A DNA stretch of 64,000 nt from Gari tellinella. Its lineage: Eukaryota; Mollusca; Bivalvia; Cardiida; Psammobiidae. The position numbers were made by a program, and so were the translations under genes. The notes under the pieces were generated by a model, which saw only the letters and a program-made list of their open reading frames with translations, was not told where the DNA came from and did not search any database. Below, one piece after another: positions 42,423 through 53,400 of this stretch; the first letter of the stretch is position 1; the number at the start of each line of letters is the position of its first letter. The stretch covers positions 47,614,216 through 47,678,215 of the forward strand of contig OV277868.1 of assembly GCA_922989275.2 (NCBI GenBank), read 5' to 3'.

Positions 42423-42850
42423 GTAGGCCTGTATAATTTCTAGATGGTCTCTTGTGCGTTCTGCGGGTGGGATGGTAAGGGGTGAAGCACATTCAAAACA
42501 GTTACAAAACCAACACAAATCTATGTAAAAAATTGCAATCAATATTGGGAAAAAGTATAATTATGTTGGGGGGGGGGGGGGGCACCCTGTTCCGTCGGGC
42601 GTAGTTAATTGGGTATTACTCATCATCTAGATAGGAATTTAAAAATGTCTTTGTTACCCTTTAGATTATATAAGAATTTAGTATTTTCATCAAATTTAAT
42701 TGGATTTACAGACATGTAGGATTTAGCTTCCCCGTGATTTTTCTTTCTTAAATGGTCACTGGTGCGTTCTGAATGCGTTTCGCTCTCGCTGCGTCCCTGT
42801 ATGTGACATACAGGTCCATCAGGAGAGACAAAAACGGACAGTAGCTGTAT

Positions 42851-43541
42851 CTCGCTCTCTGTCCCTCTCTCTCTCTTTCTCTCTCTTTCTCTTTCTCTGG
42901 TTATCTGTGCCTGTGTCTGTCTCTGTGTCTTTCTCTTTCTCTCCCCCTCTCTCTCTCTCTCCCTCTCTCTCTGTCTCTGTCTGTCTGTCTCTCTGTCTGT
43001 CTCTGTCTCTCTATCTCTCTATCTCTGTCGCTGGCTCTGTAGATGTCTCTCTCTGTCTTTGTCCCTGTATGTATGTCTCTGTCTCTCCGGCACTGTCTAT
43101 CTCTCTCTCTGTTTCTTTCTGTCTCTGTTTTTTTTCTGACTTCCTCTCTCTCCCTGCCTCTGCCCTTCTATATCTGCATGGTTATCTGTATGTATCTGTC
43201 CCTCTCTCTCTGTCTCTCTCTGTGTCCTTGTATGTATATCTCTGACTCCCCCCCCCTCTCTCTCTCTCTCTGCCCTTCTATATCTGCATGGTTATCTGTA
43301 TGTATCTGTCCCTCTCTCTGTGTGTCTCTCTCTGTCCCTGTATGTATATCTCTGATTTCCCCTCTCTCTCTCTCTCTGCCCTTCTATATCTGCATGGTTA
43401 TCTGTATGTATATGTCCCTCTCTCTGTGTCTCTCTCTCTGTTCCTGTATGTATATCTCTGACTTCCCCCTCTCTCTCTCTCTCTATCTATCTTTCTCTCT
43501 CTCTCTATGTCTGCATGTACGTTTGTTTCTCTCTTTCTCTT
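42851..43541 (+). repeat. TCTC/TCTG pyrimidine repeat with ~108-bp higher order
   Basis: Almost only C and T with TG steps. From about 43161 a unit with TGCCCTTCTATATCTGCATG, GGTTATCTGTATGTATCTG and CCTGTATGTATATCTCTGA recurs at 43271 and 43377 (110 and 106 bp). A poly-G run of about 17 lies just upstream (about 42565-42582). Long open frames of Ser/Leu/Cys are artefacts. Confidence 0.9.
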
Positions 43542-44029
43542 GAAAAGGGAATTTACTTGTGTATAATGTAAACCGTTGAATAGATATAATATTATACTGA
43601 TTGAAAAATGTTTAATGAAAAAACATTTCACAGCATAATTAGGACACATACTAAAGAATACTAGTTCAAGAGGGTAACCCAATTAGAACAAACAAGCAAC
43701 TAATCTTCCTTGTGACTCTCAATCGCAAATTTTAAGCGCAGTATTTGACAGATAAATTATCTGATAAATATAAGATATTTCCTATGTTTCCTTGATTTTG
43801 CCTGAGAAAAGGTTTTCTTTAATGAGTGTCAGACGCCTATATACTATAAAAGCATTTAATTGCTCTTCTCTAATATAAGAAAATAAAAATTTAGTAATTT
43901 CATATTTTCAATACTTTTTCTCTGAATTCCTTTTTATTTTGAATCTTTTAATTTTCATCGTAAATACATGTACATGTATATATAATAATAATAATAATAC
44001 TAATGTTAAGAAAGAAAAATATTTAAGCT
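43542..44029. other. Spacer, no feature seen
   Basis: AT-rich with ATAATAATAATAATAATAC near 43984. No coding signal. Confidence 0.45.
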
Positions 44030-44034
44030 CGGTC

Positions 44035-44128
44035 GGGAATCGAACCCGTGCGGAGAAGGCAAAACGATGTGTGTGTGTGTGTGTGTGTCCTTACCTGTGA
44101 TGTAACCACTGGACTACTCGAGAAATCT
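44035..44128 (-). pseudogene. tRNA-like relic split by a (CA)n tract
   Basis: Minus strand: A-box-like AGTAGTCCAGTGGTTACATC, then a (CA) run of about 10 repeats, then B-box-like CACGGGTTCGATTCCCGACC and TTTTTCTTTC. The B box is the best in the window. The microsatellite sits where the anticodon arm should be, so this is not a working tRNA. Confidence 0.55.
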
Positions 44129-44339
44129 TACCACCCCTCTTTTTTATCCGATATGTATTTCTTGAAACCATAGATATCACGTTCATGGTGGCCGTCTGGA
44201 AATATAGCTACTTGGAGATGTTATGAATTTGTATTTTTCTTGCAAAATAAAAAGGGACGATTTGAACAACTCGCTTTACCTTTCTTTATTCCAACAGAAC
44301 CGGTCTCAATTCGAACAATTTGGTCTGTTCAAACGCTAA

Positions 44340-44461
44340 ATACTGAACACTAACAGTAAAAATCCCATAACTCTACAAATCACCCGATAACAATACCAAC
44401 TACCGAACACTTAAATTAAATACCCCACGACGCTACAACTACCCGATAATGACTCCAACTG
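44340..44461 (+). repeat. Two-unit ~62-bp tandem duplication
   Basis: TACTGAACAC...CCCATAACTCTACAAATCACCCGATAACAATACCAACT is followed by TACCGAACAC...CCCACGACGCTACAACTACCCGATAATGACTCCAACT (each shown broken at the dots and read in parts under 20 bases: CCCGATAA, ATACCAACT). G-poor on this strand, like the satellite further right. Confidence 0.6.
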
Positions 44462-45360
44462 CTTTATCTATCTCTCTGTATATATCCGTATGTTTGTCTT
44501 CATGTCTGTATCTCTATCTGTTTCTCCCACGTTGCCCCCTTCTGGTTCGATGTATCTGTGTCTCTCTATGTGTTTCTCTGTCTCTCTGTCCGTCTCTCTC
44601 TGTGTCTCTCTCTGTCCGCCTGAATGTCTGCCTGAAGGTCTGTCTCTCTCTGCGTGTCTCTCTATTTCTGTCTATTTATATCTGTGTCCCTACCTGTCTC
44701 AATCTATGACTCTCTCTATCTATGACTCTATGTCTCTTTCTCTTTCCACCACTTAATCTGTCGCTCTGTGTGTGTCTCTTTCTGTGTCTCTATGTGTCTC
44801 GTCGCTCTGTCTATGTCTCTCTCTATCTCTCTCTGTTGTCTCTATGTCTTTCTTTGGCTATCACCTTGGCTTTGTCTGTCTCTGTTTCCGTTTTGCTGTC
44901 TGTCTCTCTATGTGTTTCTCTTATCTATGTCTCTCTGTCTCTGTATCTCTGTCTGTATCTAGCGCTGCTTGTCTGTCATTATGTCTGTCTCTAGCGCTGC
45001 CTGTCTGTCATTCTGTCTCTCTCTCTCTCTATGTCTGCATGTATGTTTGTTTCTCTCTATGTCTCCCTCTGTTTATTGTCTCTATTTTTGTCTCTCTTTG
45101 TATTTCAGTTTCTGTATCTCTTCTCTCTTTGTCTGTCCTTGACTGTCGCTCTATATCTCTCTGTCTCTGTCTCTGTCTCTCTGTCTCTCTCTCCAATTTT
45201 CTGTGTATGTCTGTCTTTCTCTGTTTTTCTTCTTGTCTTTGTCTGTCCCTGTATGTCAGTATGTCTCTCTCTCTCTCTCTCTCTCTCTACCTCTCTGTTC
45301 TCGCTCTCTCTTTGTCTGTATGTATATATGTCTGTATGTCTGCCTCTCTCTCTCCCTCCG

Positions 45361-45404
<44 letters not shown>

Positions 45405-45515
45405 GATCTGATTCTCTCTGTCAGTCTCTCTATATACATTTCTGTATCTCTTTGTCTCTCTGTGTGTTTCTCTCTCTATTTGCGTCTCTATCTATCTTTC
45501 TCTATCTCTCTCAAT
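44462..45515 (+). repeat. TCTC/TCTG pyrimidine repeat
   Basis: About 1 kb of CTCTGTCT-type sequence. TATGTCTGCATGTATGTTTG near 45030 repeats TATGTCTGCATGTACGTTTG near 43507. CTAGCGCTGC followed by TGTCTGTCAT occurs twice (44959, 44991). Three overlapping open frames, the longest 260 codons, are low-complexity and not genes. Confidence 0.9.
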
Positions 45516-45569
45516 AACCTAATATGCACTTCAGTGAAATCTTTATGGCTTTAATTGATTTAAGGCTAA

Positions 45570-48009
45570 CAAAAGTTACCCAAAATTAATTTAAAAGACC
45601 CAAAACTAATTTTGAATACGTAAAACTAACATTAATTACCGTAAACTAATTCTAAAACCCAAAACTAACATAAATTTACCGAAAATTAATTCGAAAGAAC
45701 CAAAACTAAATTTCTTACCCAAAACTAACATTGATTACCCAAAATTAACTTTTAATACACAAAACTGACATAAATTACCCAAAATGAATTTTAATACCCA
45801 AAACTGACATAAATTACCCAAAATGAATTTAAAAGACCCAAAACTAATTTTAAAAACCCAAAACTAACATTGATTACCGTAAACTAATTCTAAAACCCAA
45901 AACTAACATAAATTTACCGAAAATTAATTCGAAAGAACCAAAACTAAATTTCTTATCCAAAACTAACAATGATTACTGTAAACTAACTTTTAATACCCAA
46001 AACTGACATAAATTACCCAAAATGAATTTAAAAGACCGAAAACAATTTAAAAACCCAAAACATACATTAATTACCCAAAACTAATTTTTATTACCCAAAA
46101 CTAACTTTTAATACCCAAAACTGACATAAATTACCCAAAATGAATTTTAATACCCAAAACTGACATAAATTACCCAAAATGAATTTAAAAGACCCAAAAC
46201 TAATTTTAAAAACCAAAAACTAACAATGATTACCCAAAACTAACTTTTAATACCCAAAACTAACATAAATTATCCAACTCTAACTTTAATTACCCAAACT
46301 GACATAAATTACCCAAAATGAGTTTAAAAGACCCAAAACAAGTTTAAAACCCCAAAACATACATTAATTACCCAAAACTAATTTTTATTACCCAAAACTA
46401 ACATTGATTACACTAAACTAACTTTTAATACACAAAACTGACTTAAATTACCCAAAATGAATTTTAATACCCAACACTGACATAAATTACCCAAAATGAA
46501 TTTAAAAGACCCAAAACTAATTTTAAAAACCCAAAACTAACATTGATTACCCAAAACTAACTTTTAATACCCAAAACTGACATAAATTATCCAACTCTAA
46601 CTTTAATTACCCAAACTGACATAAATTACCCAAAATGAATTTAAAAGACCCAAAACTAATTTAAAAAACCAAAAACTAACATTGATTACCCAAAACTAAC
46701 TTTTAATACCCAAAACTGACATAAATTATCCAACTCTAACTTTAATTACCCAAACTGACATAAATTACCCAAAATGAATTTAAAAACCCAAAACAAGTTT
46801 AAAAACCCAAAACATACATTAATTACCCAAAACTAATTTTTATTACCCAAAACTATCATTGAATACACAAAACTAACTTTTAATACACAAAACTGACATA
46901 AATTACCCAAAATGAATTTTAATACCCAACACTGACATAAATTACCCAAAATGAATTTAAAAGACCCAAAACTAGTTTTAAAACCCCAAAACTAACATTG
47001 ATTACCAAAAACTAACTTTTAATACCCAAAACTGACATAAATTATCCAACTCTAACTTTAATTACCCAAACTGACATAAATTACCCAAAATGAATTTAAA
47101 AGACCCAAAACTAATTTAAAAAACCAAAAACTAACATTGATTACCCAAAACTAACTTTTAATACCCAAAACTGACATAAATTATCCAACTCAAACTTTAA
47201 TTACCCAAACTGACATAAATTACCCAAAATGAATTTAAAAACCCAAAACAAGTTTAAAAACCCAAAACATACATTAACTACCCAAAACTAATTGTTATTA
47301 CCCAAAACTATCATTGATTACACAAAACTAACTTTTAATACACAAAACTGACATAAATTACCCAAAATGAATGTTAATACCGAAAACTGACATAAATTAC
47401 CCAAAATGAATTTAAAAGACCCAAAACTAATTTTAAAAACCCAAAACTAACATTGATTACCCAAAACTAACTTTTAATACCCAAAACTAACATAAATTAT
47501 CCAAAACTAACTTTAATTACCCGAACTGACATAAATTACCCAAAATGAATCTAAAAGACCCAAAACAAATTTAAAAACCCAAAACATACATTAATTACCC
47601 AAAACTAATTTATATTACCCAAAACTGACATAAATTACCCAAAATGAATTTTAATACCCAAAACTGACATAAATTACCCAAAATGAATTTAAAAGAGCGA
47701 AAACTAATTCAAAAACCCAACACTAATTGTAAATACCAAAACCTGACAATTAATTACCCGAAATGAATTTAAAAGACCCAAAACTAATTTTGAATACGCA
47801 AAACTAACATTAATTACCGTAAACTAATTCTAAAACCCAAAACTAACATAAATTTACCGAAAATTAATTCGAAAGAACCAAAACTAAATTTCTTACCCAA
47901 AACTAACTTTTAATACCCAAAACTGACATAAATTACCAAAAATGAATTTTAATACCCAAAACTGACATAGATTAACCAAAACTAATTTTTAATACCCAAA
48001 ACTAACATA
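45570..48009 (+). repeat. Satellite array: 20-bp unit, 455-bp higher order
   Basis: About 120 units of 20 bp (19-21), for example ACCCAAAACTAACTTTTAAT, ACCCAAAACTGACATAAATT, ACCCAAAATGAATTTAAAAG. The marker TATCCAACTC starts at 46271, 46588, 46727, 47043 and 47182, with TATCCAAAAC at 47498: alternating 316 and 139, a 455-bp higher-order period. A variant with CCGAAAATTAATTCGAAAG lies near both edges (45692, 45930, 47870). Very G-poor on this strand. Confidence 0.95.
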
Positions 48010-48262
48010 TCTCTGTATTTGTCTCTGGCCCAGTTTCTGTCTTTCTGCCTCTCCCTCTATCTGTCGCTTTCCTTTTCTCTGACTATCTCTATCTTTGTCT
48101 TTGTCTCTGGCTGTCTCTGTCTCTATCAGTCTCTGTCTCTCTAAGTCTCTGTATCTCTGTCGCTGTCTCTGTCACTCTGTCTATGTATCTGTATATATCT
48201 CTGTCTCACTGTCTCTATCTCTCTGTCCCTCTCTGTATATGTCTCTCTGTAGATAGATAAAT
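48010..48262 (+). repeat. TCTC/TCTG pyrimidine repeat, right of the satellite
   Basis: Continues the composition seen at 44462-45515, as though the satellite had expanded inside, or been placed in, one pyrimidine tract. Confidence 0.85.
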
Positions 48263-48947
48263 ACTTTGTTTCATCTTATATACTACAGATTAGTATCCAA
48301 ACTATCAGAAAGAATGCAATTAGTAGAAAACACATTGACAGACACCATTGACAAACGTGGCAAGCGGTTTGAATCCAGACTAAAATGAAAACTGACTGGG
48401 ATAACATTTCAGCGGAAAAAACCTTGGAACCATAGTTATGACCATTTTATGTGTCACGGTACGTGCTGTAAACCCCAAACCCATCAATCAATCGATCGAT
48501 CGATCGGCAAATAAATCGGAACAAGGGCTTCGACCCAGATAAGGCAATGATAAGTTCGCTTGATCAGGATCAAAACTGCAGGACAAATCAATAGAAAGTA
48601 AGATATATTATATTTGATAATTTGGTTAATAAAGCCCATAGGAAAAAAAACTTGACTGTGAGTATGTCAGCAGGGCTGCCATAAGTTGAAATAAAACATC
48701 CTAAGATTTCCAATTTTGCATTTTTCAAGTGCGATTTTACGAATCGTACCTTTTCCACATTGCCTATTTCTAGTTTTGTTGACACGTAGCTGCTTAAAGC
48801 ATTCTGCTTTACTTTCAGCCTGCTTTAAGCTACCATGTACTAGAAAAAAATCCGAAGATTTAGAAAAAATCCGGAGAAATGGCAGCCCTGTGTCAGGGTC
48901 TCTCTAGACAATTTGAAATGACTGTGCAAAATGGCTGTGCAATATTT
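48263..48947. other. Spacer with repeat fragments
   Basis: An ATCGATCGATCGATCGG run near 48489; a P3 hairpin arm GCATTCTGCTTTACTTTCAG at 48800; the CCGGAGAAATGGCAG unit at 48870. No gene. Confidence 0.5.
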
Positions 48948-49108
48948 CCCTCTCTCTCTCTCTCTCTCTCTCCCCTCTCCCTCTCTCTTTCTCTGTATGT
49001 CTGTATGCCTCTCTGCGTCAGTCAGTATGTGTCTCTATCTGTATATCTCTCTATCCTCACCTTTCTCCCTGCCGCTGTGTCTCTGTGTCTGTGTCGGTCT
49101 CTCTTTTT
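48948..49108 (+). repeat. TCTC simple repeat
   Basis: CTCTCTCTCTCTCCCC-type tract with TGTATGTCTGTATGCC. Overlapping open frames are artefacts. Confidence 0.85.
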
Positions 49109-50003
49109 ACATATAAATTGTTTCAGTCTGCTTTACATACCAAACATTCTCCACTATAGACACCCGGTGAATGCAAAATTTATAAGTCTATATCCAAATA
49201 ATAATGCAAGAAAGATGAAAGTAAAGCTAAACTTTGCTTTATGTGCTTTCAGCATGATTTTCATACTGCTTTTGAAGTCACCCTTGCTTCGTCTGCATGT
49301 ATTCGGAATTCTTAAGACAGTGTAGAGGCATCCTTAGTTCAGTACGCGGAAAAAAAGTAAGATGTGGTGTATATATATATAGAAAAAGGGGGTAAATATA
49401 TTTCAAGAGATAGACCCTATGAATCCAACTTGTTTGCAGTCTCTGCATTAAAAGTGTTTGCAATAGTCATCATTACTGGTGCTCAGTGTTGAAAGGCTTA
49501 ATCCAAAGTCATGAACTAAACCAGGTGCTTTATTTGTTATTGTTTTCATTATTAACCTTTTAATTTAAATCTATGTATTTTTTAATTTTTTGTCATCTGT
49601 ATCAAAACCATCTCTCGAGTACAGAAGTCAAAAACGCATGTTCAAGCAACACGGGTAACTTTGGGATTTTATTGATGCGGTATAGATCCCTGTGGAGAAC
49701 AGAACCCAAATATCCACTTAATAGATAGTCGGCTGGTATGCATGCTGGGGGAGTTTTATGACGCTAGTGCGGCTTCTGTGTTTGGTTACGTAATGTCACA
49801 TTTCTGTGTAATGTGTGATGTGTGATGTGGTAGACCTGTATTTTACTACAGGCTTAACCTGGCAGTTACAAGCGGGTTTGAACCAGAAAAAAATGGTGCT
49901 TTTTTACCACACTATTAACTTGATCATTTTATTATAAAGTAAACGTCAATCATCTTAATTTGATTTATCGATATATTATATATTAAATATAGTAGCAAAC
50001 CCA
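49109..50003. other. Spacer, one hairpin fragment
   Basis: GATGAAAGTAAAGCTAAACT near 49214 with TTTATGTGCTTTCAGC is a worn P3-type hairpin. TGTGTAATGTGTGATGTGTG near 49804 is a short tandem. Nothing coding. Confidence 0.4.
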
Positions 50004-50215
50004 TATTAGCCCATATCCTGCGGTGATATCGTCTACATTAAAATTGTCGTCTGCAAATATTTTACATTTAGACATGGAGAAATTTCTGTGTCTGCTCCGA
50101 GATTTAGATATGTACATTTTGTAAGTAAAAAACTTAAAACGAGTGTCAAACAGTCTTGATCCAGATCGGACGCCATGTTACCCGGCATCAGATCTAGATC
50201 CAAGTTGTTTGCAAA
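50004..50215 (-). mobile_element. P2-family element
   Basis: TTAGCCCATATCCTGCGGTG on the left, GTCGTCTGCAAATATTTTAC inside, cassette 50147-50211 (65 bp, centre CATGTTACCCGG). The right end runs straight into a (AGT)n tract, so its TTAA end is missing. Confidence 0.65.
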
Positions 50216-50216
50216 A

Positions 50217-50290
50217 GCAGTAGTAGTAGTAGTAGTTTATTCATTCCTCCATTAATGGAGATCTATAACATATATACAATATAACAAATG
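50217..50290 (-). mobile_element. Probable LINE 3' tail with (ACT)n
   Basis: Minus strand: TATAGATCTCCATTAATGG, AGGAATGAATAAACTACTAC and a further (TAC) run. A short 3' untranslated end plus a trinucleotide tail is typical of CR1/RTE-like LINEs. No coding part is visible upstream. Confidence 0.45.
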
Positions 50291-51594
50291 AACAATTTAA
50301 ACATATCTTCGAAATAGCATCTTGTCATACAAACAAGAGTTACTATCATAGATACCAGTATCTCAGTTCGATGTGTTACTGTACGAATAGTATACAAGGT
50401 CATTGCATGTATAGCAATGAATAAATATCTACATGTATACTCTGTTCCATATTCCAAGTTACAATTGATAATAACAATAGACACCCGTTTAACCACTCAA
50501 TCCAGACAAAAGAAGAAGTTAAACATTATTCAGAGACAACAAATGAGGCAGTTAACCCCCCTGCAAAAGCGATGTAAAGTCGCCATCAGAGGCAAAGTGT
50601 TAAGCAGTCACTAAAATAGATCGCTTAAGACATTGGACATAAGTAAAGCAGAAAGTATAGTAGAATCTACATGTTTTTTTTGTTCTTCCCTTTCTCACGC
50701 TCACAATCCCTATTGAAATGATAAACAATCCAGCTGTATCTGAAAGTACGTTTTAAAGAAAAAACATTGGGTTAAGCCTTCGTGAAAGTAACTGTAAAGC
50801 ATGTGAAAAGTACAACCTCTTTTCGGACAAACAGGGAATCTTATCAACCAATGATTTCACCAAAGCATTTACCATAATGTTTGCTGTAGTAGACAATATA
50901 TTTTTATTTATCACTATTTGTATCCAGATCAACTGTACAGCATGGAACAAGTCAAGATCCGTTCATTCGTTTTACTAATTTTGAATAAAATTTACAAATA
51001 GAAAAGAAAGTTGGAAATGATGTAAGATTAATGTTAATTATACAAACAGATTAGATTCAAATGACAACCGACTTATTAAACGCGCCTATCCATGCTAATA
51101 CAAACATAGTACGTAGACCCAGATCAGGCAACTGATACAGGAGCTACCTGGTCAGGGTCTGCTTTGATAGCTTCAGAGAAACATGTAACTCAGATGTTTC
51201 ACTACTTGGCTACATTAATATATTAAGTAAAAACACTTTTTACTTCATGAATATGCCTATTCAAGTCTTTGCAAACAGATTAGACGCAGATCAGACAACC
51301 GCTACCAGAGCTTACAGATCAGGATCTACCCTGTCTGCTCCATAGAATATTGTAGCTCAGAATTTTCCCTACTGATTACATCAATAAAAGTTAAACAAAA
51401 TCCAAATCAAACACATAAAGACTTACATGTAGTTACATGCTACTCAGCGTCTCACTAGGATCCAAACTGTTTGCTACTTCCGGTTAATTTGCCTAACAGA
51501 TTGGCTTAATCAACCCAGAGTGTACCCAAACCGGAAATAATGTCAATTTTATCAAATAGAGTTCTTTAATTGTTGTTTAAATAAGAGTGGGCCT
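50291..51594. other. Spacer with worn cassette arms
   Basis: No gene. TTAACCCCCCTGCAAAAGCG (50551), GACCCAGATCAGGCAACTG (51116), GACGCAGATCAGACAACCG (51282) and AGGATCCAAACTGTTTGCTA (51457) suggest three or four very old cassette-bearing elements. Confidence 0.4.
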
Positions 51595-51747
51595 TCACAC
51601 AAACAATCTCTGTCAAAAGTTTGGATAGAGATCATTTCTTTAATTAGGAGCTTTCTGTTTTACTTTCACCTTCTTTAACGCTGTCGCTGGTATTTCATAC
51701 AATCATGTTGCCTTCTATTTTATGGTCGTAATAGAAGGTTTTACTGT
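51595..51747. mobile_element. T4-family element, left part missing
   Basis: AGGAGCTTTCTGTTTTACTTTC, CACCTTCTTTAACGCTGTCG, TGGTCGTAATAGAAGG and TTTTACTGTA correspond to the right half of 14253-14458. Confidence 0.55.
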
Positions 51748-52454
51748 ATGTCCCAAATCTGACCAATGACTTAGTGTTCAGGATAAATATTACCCACACG
51801 TCATTTAGCTATGTTCCAACAAGGGCATAACTCATTTGTTACTAGAGATTTTCTTTGGAGCCATGCAGTTTGTATGTGCACAGCAAATAACACAAAAACG
51901 TAATAATAATAATTGTAAATGTGATGCCGTTCTTAGTTTTTTTTATATTATACAGTATATAGGTGGTTTGTTTGTTACCAAAGCTACTACTATTGGTATA
52001 CCATCTCACTGTTGTGTGATATAGCACAAAGACCCGTTATAAAACTTTCCAATCATAATCATTAAACCTTATCCTGCCGATAAAGTTGTCGTATGCAAAA
52101 ATGTTCTGTGCCTATAAGTTTGCAATAAACACACCCTGGTATACCACTCAGGCACCCTGCGTGTTAGTGGGAGGAGAAGGCCTTTAAGCCCACCCACTGA
52201 AAATATAATCCAATCAACGGCGAACAATACGATTGTCAAATAACAACCACCAATTGAAAATTGTGTACACAACTAATTTTTCAGAAACGAAGACCGCTTT
52301 GAGTTAGACTTTGTAAGCACATTATACACAATTGTCATATTTATACTGATACTAAATTTCACATAAATTTACGGCTTTGAACAAAAACCACACAACTGTG
52401 AACACTTTTAATAGTTCTGCCAGATTTACTTTCTGACATGATCACATGTTCCTA
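51748..52454. other. Spacer with a P2-like left end
   Basis: TTAAACCTTATCCTGCCGAT at 52062 then AGTTGTCGTATGCAAAAATG resembles a P2 left end. GGCCTTTAAGCCCACCC near 52170 follows. No partner end. Two opposed open frames at 51836-52027 are not convincing. Confidence 0.4.
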
Positions 52455-52589
52455 GTCTCTGTATGTCGCTCTTTTATTTTCGCTCTCTATCTTTCTGTTT
52501 TACTTTCGCGCTCTATCTCTTTCGTTTTACTCTATTTCTCTTTTTTACTTTCTCTGTCTCTCTGTCTCTCTCTGTCTCTCTCCCTCTCC

Positions 52590-52620
<31 letters not shown>

Positions 52621-52867
52621 GTCTCTCTCTCTCTGTATGTCTGTCTATCTCTCTCTCTCTGTTTCTCTCTCTCTCTCTCTGTCTCTGTATGTATGTGTCT
52701 CTCTATATATGTGTCTCTGTCTGTCTCTCTGTCTCGGTATGTCTCTCTCTCCTTCTCTGTCTGTCTCTCTGTGTCTATCGCTCTCTGTCTCGCTCTCTGT
52801 ATGCCTCTTTCTCTGCCCGTCTCTCTCTCTGATTGTATGTCTGTCTGTATGTCTCTTTCTCCACCCA

Positions 52868-52912
<45 letters not shown>

Positions 52913-52920
52913 TGCATCCT
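52455..52920 (+). repeat. TCTC/TCTG pyrimidine repeat
   Basis: CTCTGTCTGTCTGTCTGTCTG and CTCTCTCTCTCTCTCT tracts. Long open frames on both strands (Ser/Leu on plus, Arg/Glu on minus) are low-complexity artefacts. Confidence 0.9.
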
Positions 52921-52924
52921 CTCC

Positions 52925-53200
52925 TTAACACATTAACTCTGCGATTGTATCTATTTCATTGTATTTCATTGCTACTGTTTACCCATGTTTCTAATATTGC
53001 ATATAGGTAACATCTTACAGCGGGTTGAAAGTAAAGCAGAAAGCTCCTTGATGCACATTCTGCTTTTCTTTCAGACTGTTTTAAGCTACCATCTCCTAGC
53101 ATGTAGAAAACATTTCTAATAATACATTCTCATGACTGTTTAACTATCTTCTCCAGTGAGAGAAAACTGAATGTGCTAAATGGTGATTTTATGGGAGAAG
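52925..53200 (+). mobile_element. Decayed P3 element
   Basis: Hairpin arms GTTGAAAGTAAAGCAGAAAG and CATTCTGCTTTTCTTTCAG around CTCCTTGATG (53023-53078), then CTACCATCTCCTAGCATG and TTCTCCAGTGAGAGAAAACTG. Left end not clear. Confidence 0.5.
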
Positions 53201-53233
53201 TATATGTTTGCAAATGTGTACATTTTTTCATTA

Positions 53234-53400
53234 TAGGAATAAACAACATATTTTTAACGTTCATGACGGTATGACTACATTAGCTTCGCAGGGGGTAAGT
53301 TACGTAAACGCCCGAAGGGCGTTTTCGTTAAATTTACCCCCCGAAGCTAATGTAGTCATACCTTCATGAGCGGCAAAGAGATGTTGTTTATTCCTTATAT
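53234..53400. repeat. 167-bp hairpin
   Basis: ATAGGAATAAACAACAT pairs with ATGTTGTTTATTCCTTAT, ACGGTATGACTACATTAGC with GCTAATGTAGTCATACC, GGGGGTAA with TTACCCCC. Apex ACGCCC-GAA-GGGCGT. About 75 bp each side with a few mismatches. Not one of the MITE families above. Confidence 0.85.

Larger units (their letters stand above)
41170..42790 (+). repeat. Series of decayed units with GGTGCGTTCTGAGGG
   Basis: AATGGTGCATTCTGAGGGC (41195), AATGGTGCGTTCTGAGGGA (42107), CTTGTGCGTTCTGCGGGTG (42452) and CTGGTGCGTTCTGAATGCG (42759) each precede CATTCAAAA- or ATAAAGT-type text. They suggest four old copies of one repeat, with other insertions between. Confidence 0.5.

Noticed and set aside
42907..43543. 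112- and 166-codon frames
   Set aside because: Low-complexity TCTC/TCTG with 108-bp internal repeats; no domain.
44772..45554. 260-codon plus-strand open frame rich in Ser, Leu, Cys and Val
   Set aside because: It lies in TCTC/TCTG repeat; all three frames are open and give the same composition, so it is a simple-repeat artefact.
45570..48009. CCCAAAA units as a telomere-like array
   Set aside because: 20-bp satellite with a higher-order period; the CCCAAAA match to ciliate telomeres is coincidental.
52446..52936. Overlapping 90-157 codon frames on both strands
   Set aside because: Same pyrimidine repeat effect; the minus-strand Arg/Glu frame is just its complement.
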